A DNA stretch of 64,000 nt, from NCBI GenBank assembly GCA_027422505.1, contig JAPQWV010001388.1, positions 1-64,000 of the forward strand, read 5' to 3'. Positions within the stretch are counted from its first letter, which is position 1. Every line of letters starts with the position of its first letter. Shown here piece by piece: positions 1 through 15,191 of this stretch. The notes beneath the pieces are model-generated. The model ran no database searches and was not told where the DNA came from. It saw nothing but the letters and a program-made list of their open reading frames with translations. The translations under genes were made by a program, and so were the position numbers. This DNA is from Craterostigma plantagineum (Eukaryota > Streptophyta > Magnoliopsida > Lamiales > Linderniaceae).

Positions 1-10
1 TATTATTATT

Positions 11-2950
<2,940 letters not shown>

Positions 2951-3773
2951 CGAAACTCGATTCGCTTAGCCGACTACTCAGCGAGATTAAATAAGAGAAG
3001 AGTCAAAGACGGGCAGCTAATCGAAGATCAAAACTCCTTTTTAACCCCCCGAATTTAAGGTGACAAATGTGGAAATTAGATTATTAGAGTAACGATGGTG
3101 ATCGGTTGACTATATATGAATGGCACACTCATCAATAGGATCTGTACACGTGTCGTAAGGTCTCGTTATGCTTCATCTGACCAATCAATACCATCGCTTC
3201 GAAACGATAGAAAGATTTGACTATTGATTTGTTGGTCGACGCCAAATTATGATGCCGTAATCTACGTACGTGTTGTCGTAGGACCAATTTTTTTCTCGAT
3301 CAATAATTTCATCGATGAAAAATATTCAACGCAAGAGAGAAAAAAAAAATAATAGAAGACATACCAAATAGTACATCATTTTAGAGTAAAATATAACACA
3401 ATCATATGAACATTAAATATTTTTAAAAGACGTGCCACACCCATCACTTTTCTTCTTCTATAGAAATATTGAGAATTCTTGAAAATCAAGACCCCAAATG
3501 TCCAAAAGAATAGGGACAGAAGTAGAAAACATCAAATTATCTAAATTAGTAAATTTAAGAATCTTAATAGTAGATTCTTTTAGGAATCTAATGTTTTTCT
3601 TAGTCCCCTGTCACTGTCTGTCAGACGTTTCTCCCTCTATAAAAACTTCATTCCCATAGTCGGACTGTATCAAGTAGGCTATTGGGCCCTAACTTTTTGT
3701 CGACATACTGAACTATCTTTTCCAAATGAAAACAAAACATTCCCAAACAGACAACCCCAACAACACCTCATCA

Positions 3774-3820
<47 letters not shown>

Positions 3821-3829
3821 TGTTCCTTA
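2951..3829. other. Intergenic: MDAR promoter side and ERdj2 3' flank
   Basis: No gene seen. It should hold the promoter and 5' UTR of the minus-strand MDAR gene and the 3' UTR of ERdj2. It ends in a compound (CA)n(TA)n(GA)n microsatellite at about 3773-3820, directly after the ERdj2 stop codon. Confidence 0.6.
3773..3820. repeat. Compound microsatellite CA/TA/GA
   Basis: Runs of CA, then TA, then GA dinucleotides follow each other without a break. They lie in the 3' UTR or 3' flank of ERdj2. Confidence 0.95.
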
Positions 3830-5281
3830 CTAATCATCATCATCACCTTCAGAACTCGAACCACTACCACCAACACCTTCCGACCTGCCATTAACAGCTT
3901 TATCGCCGCCCTTCCCTTCCCCTTCCCATCATCATCATCATCTTCGCTGTACTCGCTCTCATAATCGTCATCGTAATCCTCCTCGCCTTCCTCGTCTTCC
4001 TCATCTCCGCCTTCCTCGAGCAAAGGCATCTCTTCAGCAGAAGCGGGACCCACGCCTCCCCTCGTCCCGGCCCTGCTACGCTTGAGTACCTTCAGCTTCA
4101 CGGCCGTCTTCGCATCGCAGCCGATCCAAGAATCGCACAAGCAGAAGGACGTCAGGCTGTAGTTCCCCTCCGAAGGCGCCTGAAACTTACCCATCACCAA
4201 CCTCGACCCAGACTTTACCCTATCCACCGCTTCCTTCACGGCTGTCTTAATCTCCTTCGGGCTCGCGCCAGACCCTTCTTTCAGTTCCTGTATATCAGTA
4301 TCAATATGGGTGAAATTATGCAAGAAAAAAAAGGTAGAGGTCGAATTATTTTTACAGTCCTGTAATTTTGAGGGATGGCATTTTAGGGACAAGGAGGTTA
4401 ATGATGTCATTATACGGACAATAACTTTCAAAATTAAGCAATTTGAAGACATTATACGTTGGAGCCCTAAAATTGCTGAATTTTTTAAGTTATGTCCTTA
4501 TAATGTCACCCTTAAATTAGTCCGAACCCAAAATATTCGCCGCAACCCTAAATTTGGGGCAAATTTTCGGTACCGGCAAATTTAGCGGTTGACATTATCG
4601 GGACAATAATTTTCAAAAGTAAGCAATTTCGGGACAAAGTCTGGATTTTCAGCGCCTAACGTCCCTAAATTGCTTAATTTCGAAAGTGCGCATAATGCAC
4701 CCCTAAAATTAGTTGTCTGCATAACTCATATCGTAATTACAGGACTAGAATAGTTAATGAAATATCAGTTGCTATGAATATACGAAAATAATCTCGACAG
4801 GCATATTTTTTCGTCCTTGCCTGTATGGTTTTGGATGCGGCGATTATGGCGGTGGACTCGTCCATGAAGTTGATCTTCTGGGACATCCACACGTCGTTGG
4901 AGGCAGAGTCGGCAAGGAGTAGCCAGAAGTTCTCTTCCTTGTCGTACGGGAAGTAAGGGGCGTGGGGGAGGACGCCGATTAGGTCGTTGGGGCGGCGTAG
5001 GGTGATCCAAGCCTGCATGGTGACTATGTCGCCTTCTTGGATTCCCTCCTCGCCCTCGGTGTCGCACGTTATGTCGATCGATATCGAAGGCATCATCTCG
5101 AGCACCATCTCCACGTCTCGGGATTCGTCGGGGGAGAAGCTGGCCACGTCGGTCAGAAGGTCGAGGCGTTCTTGGGGTTTCATGTCGCGGAATTCTTGTA
5201 ATGAGCGGATTTTCTGTACGTAAAGATGCTTACCCAAATTACACACACACGCACACATATATATATACATACAGAGAGAGG

Positions 5282-5314
<33 letters not shown>

Positions 5315-6068
5315 TAGAGATATATAGAGAGAGAGACCTTTCTGGAAATCTTTTTGACGGTGGACTCACTGAAATGTGGGAGCTGGAGAAATGGGCCATA
5401 ACCTTCGCTTGATCCACCGGTGGCTTTCCTAGCACTGAGAGGGACGGCCTGCATCATGAGCACGTGCTTAAGAGTTTTTCTATTGAAATGACGCGATAGC
5501 TCATATATATCTTGGAGAACGAAAAATAAGCCGACCATTCAACTAGCAGCAAAGGATTGGCGTGTCATTGTGCTGGAGTAGCTTAATCAGATTTCTTCCA
5601 TTAGTTATTACACACCTACTTATTCTATGCTCCAGGCATTCTCACAAATGAAAAGTATGATATCGCGAAGTATACGTCGTTTTGAAGTTAGGCTGAAGCT
5701 TACTGTTATAAAAAAAGCCTTAGCTAATATGTGCTAATGACCAGGACCTAAAGATGTTGCCATTTATTCTCTGAACTTAACACAGTTAGTCGTTCGTGGA
5801 TATACTTTGCAATTTCAGAAATTTTACCTGAATTATGCTCTGGGATAGCTCCACCACTCCAATTGCCGGTCTCAGCCAACCATGCCCCTGTTGGGTGCGT
5901 GGTATGATAGCCATCTGTTTGAAGGAAAATTTTGATAGTTGATCATATAATCTAAACCAATAAAAACAATCTCGAATGAGTTCTAAGAGACAACACACAA
6001 AAATATATTACTATCAGATTCAGCTAATAAGATAAAAAGTATTAATAACCATTCACCCATACTGCCGC

Positions 6069-6103
<35 letters not shown>

Positions 6104-8052
6104 CATAAGTACGGACCAACTGTTGCATAAAAGGAGTAGTGTGTCATTAACACTACCTTCATTAGTTCTTCAAGAAGACGAGGTGCAAGGGCAAGCATTT
6201 TCTTAAAATCACGTTGGAGAGATGGAGACAGTGATGCAGTTTCACGAGTTAGATGGGCTTGCAGCAACAATTCTGACTGCATTACAAAAGCTCATATCAG
6301 AAGGAGAAAAGAAGTCTATGAACTTTTAACCCATCAGCAGATAATACATCACCTTAACCAAAGCAGGATGTTGCTTCCAAAACTTAGCTTGTTCTTGTTT
6401 GATATTTCTAAGGTCCAGATTCAACTCACTCCTGACCAGCAAAAACAGTTTCTGAAGAGATTCTTCATCAGTTCTACGGACAGGAATTTCCATGTACTCA
6501 GCAGCCTTGATGAATACTTCCATGACCTTGCTGTACGATAAAGAAACATCAGTGACATGTGCAAAAAAAAAAAATCAAACATCATTATAATCATTTTTCC
6601 CAGGAAAAAAAATTTCAAGTACGGTTAAGCAGCAACTATTGAAATTTCCAACAGCTCCACAATGTTTCACGATGAATCAAATCAAGAAGATATTGAGCAG
6701 GATTTATAAAAAAAATCATACAAATGAAAATGTTACCTTGGAGCTAATGATGGCTTCATAAAGTGATAGTAAGCATACATGGTATGGTGCATGACATAAT
6801 TCCCAGTGTATTTTGATGACCTTGACAAGTATATAACAGCTATGGTCAGTGGAAAAATAATACAAACTCCCACAATTCCAATTAGCATAATCCCTCCAGA
6901 TGTTCCATCAATGTTCAAAAGAAACTGTGGCAAAGCAATCCCCATTTGCATGCCCTACAAGAAAAAAAGACTATTTATATGTCCACTTTCTTAATCCCAA
7001 TGAAGTAGCAATATAAAATTGTTTACAATAGTTTTAAGATGAAAACTACCTGACGGCCATCAGGATGACCATATTTTTGATAGTTCTCACGGGATACAGG
7101 ATCTGTTAAAGCTTGAAAGGCTTTGGATATATAGTCTACGAAATACACATGAGCCTCTGCACGGAATAGTTTACAACGTTAAGCACCTGAAAACAATCTA
7201 AAGTTCAGCTAAATGATGATATTTAATGCAGAAACCTGGATCTGGATTTTTATCCGGATGGTACAAAATGGAAAGCTTCCTATACGCTTTTTTTATTTCC
7301 GCCTCTGACGCATCAGGTTCTAATCCTAATATGCTAAATGGCTCAAAAATCTTGACCTGAGAAAATTTATCGAGTTCAATAAAATTTTAAAAACCAAAGC
7401 TTGAAAAACAATAAACGGCTTGGCCCTTGAACTGGCTTTTGATACACCTATTTTCACAAATCCTCACAAGCCATGTTTGAACACATCATCGGAACTCTTC
7501 TTATTAAATGGAAAGTTAAATTGCATTAAAACTGTATGAATATAAGAATACCTTCAAACTGCATGAATAACATTCTAACTAACAAGCAGACACCACATTT
7601 AAACATCAACAAATACCACCGCATATATAGATCACAAACAAAAACATACCTCAGTGTTGAGATGCTTGATGTATAACGACAAGAGGATGACTACTACCCA
7701 GAGCAATACCACCGTAAGATTGCTATAAGTCGAAAAGTTTGAAATCTGAAATTCCCAAAAAAATTATCCCGGTTAATTATTTGAAAATAAAAGATCTACC
7801 ATAATCAAACAAAAAAGCGTTAGCAGAATGTTTCCACCGATCGAAGACAAAGAATCGGATCCTTACACGTCTGAATATAGATTTATTATACTTTCCCGAG
7901 CGAAAGCAAGCTGAACATCGACAATTAGCCTTTCCAGTCTTCTTTCGAAACGTGATGTACAAATTGACAAAAGTGTATGGCACCAGAGGCAGCGCAATCA
8001 TCGTCAGTACGAATATAGGAAACAAGGCATTGTTCTCCTCAGACGCAGCCAT
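3830..8052 (-). CDS. ERDJ2A: ER J-protein ERdj2 (SEC63 homologue), two apparent -1 frameshifts
   Basis: SEC63-type membrane J-protein of the ER translocon; its lumenal J domain recruits BiP. Exons: 7867-8052, 7650-7745, 7237-7356, 7050-7156, 6737-6954, 6353-6530, 6157-6276, 5828-5914, 5338-5448, 4821-5213, 3830-4287. In order these show an N-terminal membrane segment ([18 protein letters not shown]), a second segment in exon 2, the J domain in exons 3-4 ([10 protein letters not shown], then the HPDKNPDP region), a third membrane segment ([17 protein letters not shown]), the SEC63 domain, and an acidic tail. Exon 3 lacks one base at 7260/7261, so the HPD histidine codon is broken. A second base is missing in the G/C run at about 3908-3927; the corrected tail ends SSSEGDDDD. 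Exons total 2,074 nt; adding two bases gives 2,076, or 691 residues. The intron after exon 10 has a GC donor. Confidence 0.92.
4288..4820. repeat. Double-hairpin repeat inside an ERdj2 GC-AG intron
   Basis: Two related inverted repeats lie in tandem. The first has arms at 4408-4444 and 4470-4505, the second at 4593-4629 and 4667-4697. All arms share a core of the type CATTAT..GGACA..AAGCAATTT. The spacing of the left arms is 185 bp. It looks like a degenerate foldback element; I cannot name a family. Confidence 0.6.
5270..5336. repeat. GA-rich microsatellite in an ERdj2 intron
   Basis: Imperfect GA repeat with short TA interruptions. On the coding strand it reads as a CT-rich tract directly after the donor site of the exon ending at 5338. 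Confidence 0.9.
6072..6101. repeat. (AG)n microsatellite in an ERdj2 intron
   Basis: Perfect AG dinucleotide run of about 15 units, in the intron between the exons ending at 6157 and starting at 5914. Confidence 0.95.
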
Positions 8053-9192
8053 TGCAAAACTCCAATGTTCTCAAATATCACTATAATCACCAAACAGCTT
8101 CAACTCAGCGCCTAGAAAGATCGAATCCAAATAGACACAAATACAACCAAACAGAAAACAACACAGATCTTATGCGTCAACCAAGCAGCCGCCGGAAATA
8201 GATCACAGCATCATAATTCTAAACAACGCGTGCAGAACACATAGATACAGAACATCGATCAATAGAGCTATCATACAACTTAATTACGCAAAACTCATAC
8301 ACCAAAACAAAAACAGAAAAACAAAAACAATAACAATAACAACCGATACCTCGCCAACTGATTGTCACTGGAATTCGCTAGAAACCAAGCTAGAGGATAG
8401 AAATCGAAGGTAACGAGAATCCTCCTCCTTGTTAATGGACCAAGATCTGAATTACTTGCCTTTCTCTTTCGTTAAAAACGAGTGAATTTCAAGCTAGAGG
8501 TGCACTAGCTGACCGTCGAGATGAATTTCTCCAGAGCAGCAGTACTGAATACTCAAAGCAAGCGCGTGCCTCTTACGTGGGCCCATTTACGGCCCAACTA
8601 CAGTAATTGGGCTTCCTACGCAAAATGAAGGCCCATACATTCGTACAATACATAGAAAATCGAGAAAAATGGCAAGGAAAGTACAAAAAGGTACCAGAAT
8701 ATCAAGAACCACACACGAGACGATAGCCTTTCTATGTAAATTCGTGAAAAAGATATTTCATTATATGCAACCTCATATTAAAATAGAAAAAATAATTTCA
8801 ATAGTCCATCATCAGCTCAGCCCCATGTGAGTGTGACCAAAAAAGCAAATCAGAGAGATATTTGGTATTTCGAAAATGAAAAAGAGAGATATTTGGTTTT
8901 CCTCGCTCAATTTGGCGGTGCATATTAGCAGGCAGAGGTTAGCGTGGGCCCCATCGTTGCAAGCATGCAATAAGCAAGCAATCACTCACACGTAGCTTTT
9001 ACTGCTTTGTTATATAAGACGTTGTTAAGCTTAGTCAAATAGAGTCTTCCTTTTCGAAATTTTAATTTGTAATATCAGCTGGGCTCATTTATTTCACGGA
9101 TTTCTTGGTGCATTGGACTCCGTGCACGGATCTATTTTGAGCGAAAGGAGAGATTTTTATTCTACCCACCAAAAAGTTTGAGAAGCTGAAAG
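8053..9192. promoter_or_regulatory. Shared divergent promoter region, ERdj2 / SBE2
   Basis: A 1.1 kb head-to-head intergenic region. It contains several site II-like elements (GGCCCA/TGGGCT) clustered at about 8577-8635, including ACGTGGGCCC. Such TCP-bound motifs are common in housekeeping gene promoters. Both leader regions lie here, and a 5' UTR intron for ERdj2 is plausible (candidate donor near 8350 on the minus strand). No further gene is seen. Confidence 0.6.
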
Positions 9193-11254
9193 ATGGTGTA
9201 TACGTTGTCTGGCGTGAGGTTGCCTACTGCTCCATCGAAGATTTACAACCTGGGAAGCGGTGGGTACAACAAGAGCAGCGATAGGGGAAATGGGGGGCTT
9301 TCCTTTTTGTTTAGAACCAATTCTTGCTCACGTAAGTCTCTCACTTTGTAGCTTTGATCTCTCTTTCTCTATGGGTGGATTTGTTGTGTTGTGTTGTGTT
9401 GTGTTATGTGGGTGTAAAGGGGCGTTCCTTTTGAAGATTTATAGTAAGCTTCGAGTTAGTTGGTCATTAGGGCTAGTGGCTATTCATCATGGTTATGGAT
9501 CTATTGGGATTCTGAGAATGAAGGTGTACTGAAAATTTCCGTTCTTTTTGTTTTCACCTTTTGTTTGATGAGTTATTTTTTCTGATGGGATTTCAATTTT
9601 TTTGAATGGCGATTTACTATCCAAAGATACTTGCTTTGTTCTAGCTTTTCTTGATAGACTTAAAAATTTACTATGACCCATTGAGGTGGGTAAATGAATG
9701 AATTAACTTGTTCAGTGAAAGTAAATCAGATATTTTCCAGGGTGGGTTCTTAGCTGTGATCTAGATTCTGAACTCAGATTGTTTCCGTTTTACTTCTACT
9801 ACTTGCACTGATTCTGTTTGTCTTACTTATTTTTCCTTTCTGTTGTAGGAAAAATAATCTGTGCGAAGTCATATGATTCTGCATCCAAATCATCTACTGA
9901 AACTGTATCGGAGAAGATCCTTATTCCTGGAGCTGAGCCCGAGAGCTCATCATCCCAAACCAAGGAGTTCGAAGTCCCTGACATTGTTTCAGAGGAGCCC
10001 GAGGCAAGTCAACGATGATTATTCCCTATGTGAAATTTATGGGTTTTCTTCCATTTTTATTGATTTTGTATGGTGTGGCTTGTTCCCCAGGTGTTATCTG
10101 ATTCAGAGGCAGAAATAGAATCGGGAATGGAAACTGTTCTTGGCGAAGATATTATTACAAATGAAGATGTTGGAGCTGAAACTGAAGCAACCTCTGTTGA
10201 GTCGATAACTGATGAGTCTTTAAGGGTCAGAGAGAGAGCAATACCACCACCTGGAATTGGGCAAAGGATTTACGAGATCGACCCAATGCTGAACAATTTT
10301 CGCCAACATCTCGACTATCGGTACATGGGCTATGCGGTGTTTCTTATCTAAACATCATTGAAAACTTAGTGTCTGAAAGTGTAACTGCGTAACCTTTGTC
10401 CTTATGTAAATATTGTATCTACAGTTATGGCCAATACAAAAGTTGCGTGAAGCTATTGACGAGTATGAGGGTGGACTTGAAGCGTTCTCTCGTGGTTACG
10501 AGAAATTCGGTTTCACTCGCAGGTCGGCCTATGATTTCACTACTTCTTTTCCTCTTCAGATCAATGTTATTCACATTATCAGTGATTCTATAGTTTTTTT
10601 TTAACCCAAGCTCGTATCATACAACTTTGGCTTGAAACTTGAAAGTTTAATTTCCCTCGTATTTTGCTTTGCAGTGAAACAGGCATCACTTACAGGGAAT
10701 GGGCCCCGGGAGCCAAGGTTAGTGATACTCTTTAATTTCTTTCTTCATATTTGAACTTTCATCAGAAGCTCTTTGTCTGAGTTGTATCTGCTCTCAATCA
10801 TTCATATAGAATGTGAATGCTATCATTAGATCTTTACCGTCCTCTTATTTGGTCGATTTAACAAAATACGTATCTCACTCACCACACGTCTAAACTTCGC
10901 GTTTGCAGTCTGCAGCACTTATTGGAGACTTCAACAACTGGAATCCTAATGCTGATGTCATGACTCGTGTAAGATTTGATAAAGACTTCTCATCATAAGA
11001 TACAGTTAGGCTTTGGTTCATTTACATGGAGTTAGGCAACTGCTTATTCTCATTCACCATTTTCGCCATTCAACCGTAGATTTCCACTATGTTATTCTTA
11101 TACATAAATACAGAACGAATTTGGCGTTTGGGAGATCTTTTTACCAAACAATGCAGACGGTTCTCCTGCTATTCCCCATGGTTCCAGAGTAAAGGTAACT
11201 TCTTTTTCTCAGCTATGCTACTCTGCTATTAATAATTCTCTGGGCTTGCTAATT

Positions 11255-11306
<52 letters not shown>

Positions 11307-14300
11307 AGATTCGTATGGATACCCCATCTGGCGTAAAAGATTCTATCCCAGCTTGGATAAAGTTTTCAGTTCAAGCTCCTGGAGAAATACCATACAATGG
11401 AATCTACTACGATCCACCCGAAGAGGTATTACCCTATCTATGTACTCTCTTTGTTTTGCCCTCGTATATTATTCAACATCCCTTATTTCTCACTCTTCGA
11501 TGATTTCTCACTCTTCGATGCTCTATAACTATATTTTCAGGAGAAATACATCTTCAAACACCCTCGTCCACAGAAACCGAAATCGTTAAGGATATATGAG
11601 TCCCACGTTGGGATGAGCAGTACGGTACGCTTCTCTTCTCTAAGTCTAACATATAATAATTCGAATATCTATGCTTCTTTGTGCCTTCGGTATCTTTAAT
11701 GGGTCAATTCTCAGGAGCCTATCATCAATACATACGCCAGTTTCAGAGACGACGTTCTCCCTCGCATAAAGAAGCTTGGCTACAACGCTGTTCAGATTAT
11801 GGCTATTCAAGAGCATTCTTATTACGCCAGCTTTGGGTAATTCGATTTGATTTCATTCCCTATAGTTTTTCGCCGTTGGCTTTCTGAAAAAAGAATTTTT
11901 TACATATTTTTTTTCTTGGCTTGTCTCAGATATCATGTGACAAATTTCTTCGCCCCGAGCAGTCGCTTTGGCACGCCAGACGACCTCAAATCTCTGATCG
12001 ATAGAGCCCATGAGCTAGGCTTGGTTGTCCTCATGGATATAGTTCACAGGTAATTCTTAGGATGTAATAACTGCCCACCTCTTGATCCTTAGAATATGAT
12101 CTTCTCATGTACTCGGTTATTTATCAGCTTATTTACTTCCTCAATTTTCAGCCATGCATCGAACAACACGTTAGATGGGCTTAACATGTTCGACGGCACG
12201 GATGCTTGCTACTTCCACTCTGGGACCCGCGGATACCATTGGATGTGGGATTCCCGCCTTTTTAACTATGGTCACTGGGAAGTACGTTCGCCAAGAAACC
12301 ATATTCTTACGTTCCATGCATAGTTTCGACCAACGTATATCAAAAAATACTTTCCGTTCGACCTTTAGGTGTTGAGGTTTCTCCTCTCCAACGCAAGGTG
12401 GTGGCTGGACGAGTACAAGTTCGACGGATTCAGATTCGACGGCGTAACGTCTATGATGTATACCCACCATGGTTTGCAGGTAAAACTCGATTTTTTGGGG
12501 GGCAAAAAGGTAAAAACACGACCCGTTACGTATTGGTTTCTTGCGTATATAGGTTGCGTTCACTGGGAACTACAACGAGTACTTCAGCCTGGCGACTGAT
12601 ATCGACGCTGTGGTGTATCTGATGACGGTGAACGATATGATCCACGGGCTTTTCCCCGATGCTATAACTGTCGGGGAAGATGTATGTGTTATATGTGCGA
12701 CAAAACGATATTATTCTTTCGATTGTTTTTTTTGTGTATTTTTTACGAGATGATATATTGGTTGATGGGCTCGTTCAGGTTAGTGGCATGCCGACGTTTT
12801 GTATTCCCGTCGAAGATGGAGGCGTCGGGTTCGACTATCGTCTGCACATGGCTGTGGCCGATAAGTGGATCGAAATGCTCAAGTAAGATTCTACTGTTGA
12901 ATGAGTTTTTCACCTAAAAGATTTGAGCTTTAAGGGTGAGGTGTGTTTGGTTTGTGAAAATTAGTAGGGAAAAGAAAATGAAGGAGAAAAGAAAAACTCG
13001 TTTTCGTGTTTGGTTGATCAAAGAGATAAATAAGGAAAAGAAAAGAAAATATAGTCAATTTTGACTCAATTAAGGAAAACGATTATTCTCACCAAATGGT
13101 GAGGAAAATGAAAACAAAAAAACTTATGAAAATCATTTTCTTTCCCACCCTACATTCCTTAAACAAATGTAAGGGAATGCATCATTTTCTAATTTATATA
13201 TTATATTTGCAATATGCACTCCCACTTTTAGGCTGATTTCTTTATCATCTCGCCTTTTTTCTTAAATGGTTGGTCATGAAGATTTGTACCCATTTTCACT
13301 GTTGAATGACCCACTTCACCTCAAAACATGAGCTTTTAAGAGTGTGTATCATTTTCTTAATTATTTTCATATCATATTTCCAACATTGCTCTGTCTTACT
13401 TCGCCGGCGTCTTTTTTTGCCAACGCTCTCTGCTTTCTTGCAGGAAAAGGGACGAAGATTGGAAAATGGGAGACATTGTGCACACACTAACTAACAGAAG
13501 GTGGCTTGAGAAGTGCGTCGTCTACGCAGAGAGCCACGACCAAGCGCTCGTTGGCGATAAAACCATCGCCTTCTGGCTTATGGATAAGGTTATACATACA
13601 TATATATACACACACATACACGCACGCAACTGAACAATCAAAAGATGCGCTTATTTTATTAACTTGGAGAATCTCTTTATCAGGACATGTACGACTTCAT
13701 GGCGCTCGACAGGCCTTCGACGCCGGCCGTCGATCGTGGGATTGCGCTCCACAAGATGATAAGGCTCATCACGATGGGATTGGGCGGAGAAGGTTACCTT
13801 AACTTCATGGGAAACGAATTCGGACATCCCGGTATTGTCTTTTACGCCCTTTTTCGATATATTCCTTCTACGTCGCACCTTGGTAATAAGACTTATATAA
13901 AGCTTTTTTACACCTTTCTTTGTTTCTTTTTTATTTGAATCAGAATGGATCGATTTCCCGAGGGGGGAACAGCATCTTCCCGACGGGAGAGTCATCCCTG
14001 GGAACAACAACAGCTTCGACAAGTGCAGGCGTAGGTTTGATCTAGTAAGTCTCTTTCCCTGTGTGTGTGTAGAGTAAAATAAATTTGATAAGTCGTTCTT
14101 TTGTTTAATAATAATTGTAATATTTACTTACCTAATAAGTAAGAGATATAGTAAGAATAGAATTAGGCAGTTTTTATGAGGTTAAGGCTCATAAGTCATA
14201 ACCGTGTGATGTTTATTATTTTAAATTTTTAATGTAAAAATTGATACATTGATTTACTGATGGTTTATATGACTTTTAATATAACTAGTATTTTTTAGCA

Positions 14301-15191
14301 CATCCAATGTACGTGCGATATATTCTATATTTTTGAATACTTTATATTATTACTTAATATTTAAAAACTAAAATTATTAAAGGATAAAATTGTCTTAAAA
14401 TAAAATATTAAGGGGTAAAATGATAAAAATACTTGACAATCAGTTGATAGTTTTTAGGCCCCTACGCTCTTTATTAAGAGTATAGATAGAAAGACGATTT
14501 AAAAGCTCTTTTGATCTGATTCACTATGATGATTAATTTCAGGGCGACGCCGATTACCTAAGGTATAACGGGATGCAAGAGTTCGACCGAGCAATGCAGC
14601 ACATCGAAGCGAAATACGGCGTAACGACCGAATTATTCCCCTACATAAAATCATAAAAGAAACGCAGCTTTTTACGAACGTAATAATAATTACGAACGAT
14701 TCCTTTTTTCTTTTTTTGCAAAGTTCATGACGTCGGGGCATCAGTACATTTCTCGGAAGGACGAAGGGGATAGGATTATCGTATTTGAAAGGGACGACTT
14801 AGTGTTCGTCTTCAACTTTCACTGGACTAACAGTTACTCTGATTATCGAGTTGGCTGTGTAAAGCCTGGGAAGTACAAGGTTGTCCTCGACTCAGACGAC
14901 CCGCTCTTTGGTGGCTATGGAAGAATCGATCACAGTGCTGAGTACTTCACTTCTGTAAGAATGAATACATAATTTGCTTTATTACTCAGAGTGAATTTAT
15001 GGCCGCAAAAAGCCCCCCTTTTTTTTACGCTTGACTGACTATGATTTGAATATGATGGTCTCTTATTGCAGGAAAATAGGCACGACGAGCGTCCTCATTC
15101 GTTCTTGGTGTATACGCCTTCGAGGACGGCTGTGGTGTACGCTTTGACGGGCGATGGAGAAGATGAATCGAACGATGATGGGCTGATGTGA
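9193..15191 (+). CDS. SBE2: 1,4-alpha-glucan branching enzyme, class II (plastid), one apparent frameshift
   Basis: Forms alpha-1,6 branch points in amylopectin inside plastids. 21 exons: 9193-9331, 9849-10003, 10091-10320, 10425-10522, 10675-10717, 10909-10968, 11114-11194, 11309-11425, 11541-11624, 11715-11836, 11930-12049, 12152-12281, 12369-12479, 12553-12681, 12779-12882, 13444-13588, 13684-13831, 13944-14044, 14543-14620, 14724-14954, 15072-15191. Order: Ser-rich transit peptide and acidic N-region, CBM48 ([20 protein letters not shown]), GH13 barrel. Catalytic regions visible: [19 protein letters not shown] (nucleophile Asp), ITVGEDVSG (acid Glu), AESHDQ. Exon 4 should read [17 protein letters not shown] but lacks one A in the run at 10438-10441, which shifts the frame. 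Adding it gives 849 codons. Intron 2 starts with GC (GAG|GCAAGT). The ERdj2 gene diverges upstream. Confidence 0.95.
11259..11303. repeat. (TA)n microsatellite at an SBE2 splice acceptor
   Basis: About 22 TA units run up to five bases before the acceptor TTGTAG of exon 8 at 11309. They occupy the place of the usual polypyrimidine tract. Confidence 0.95.
12893..13345. repeat. Possible degenerate insertion in SBE2 intron 15
   Basis: The 561 bp intron has a purine-rich block with GTGTTTGGTT-type words at about 12945-13010. It is flanked by two similar segments, about 12893-12943 and 13300-13350, each beginning CTGTTGAATGA and followed by TTCACCT. This could be a diverged mobile element with flanking repeats. 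Ends and target-site duplication are not clear. Confidence 0.35.

Noticed and set aside
3679..4452. Long minus-strand open frame covering the ERdj2 tail and a repeat
   Set aside because: It mixes a real exon with intron sequence; the end [20 protein letters not shown] is microsatellite translation caused by the frameshift.
5270..6101. Regular GA repeats, considered as a CRISPR-like array
   Set aside because: Simple dinucleotide repeats without distinct spacers, in a plant intron.
11259..11303. TA run considered as a break in SBE2
   Set aside because: It lies wholly in the intron and the next exon is in phase.
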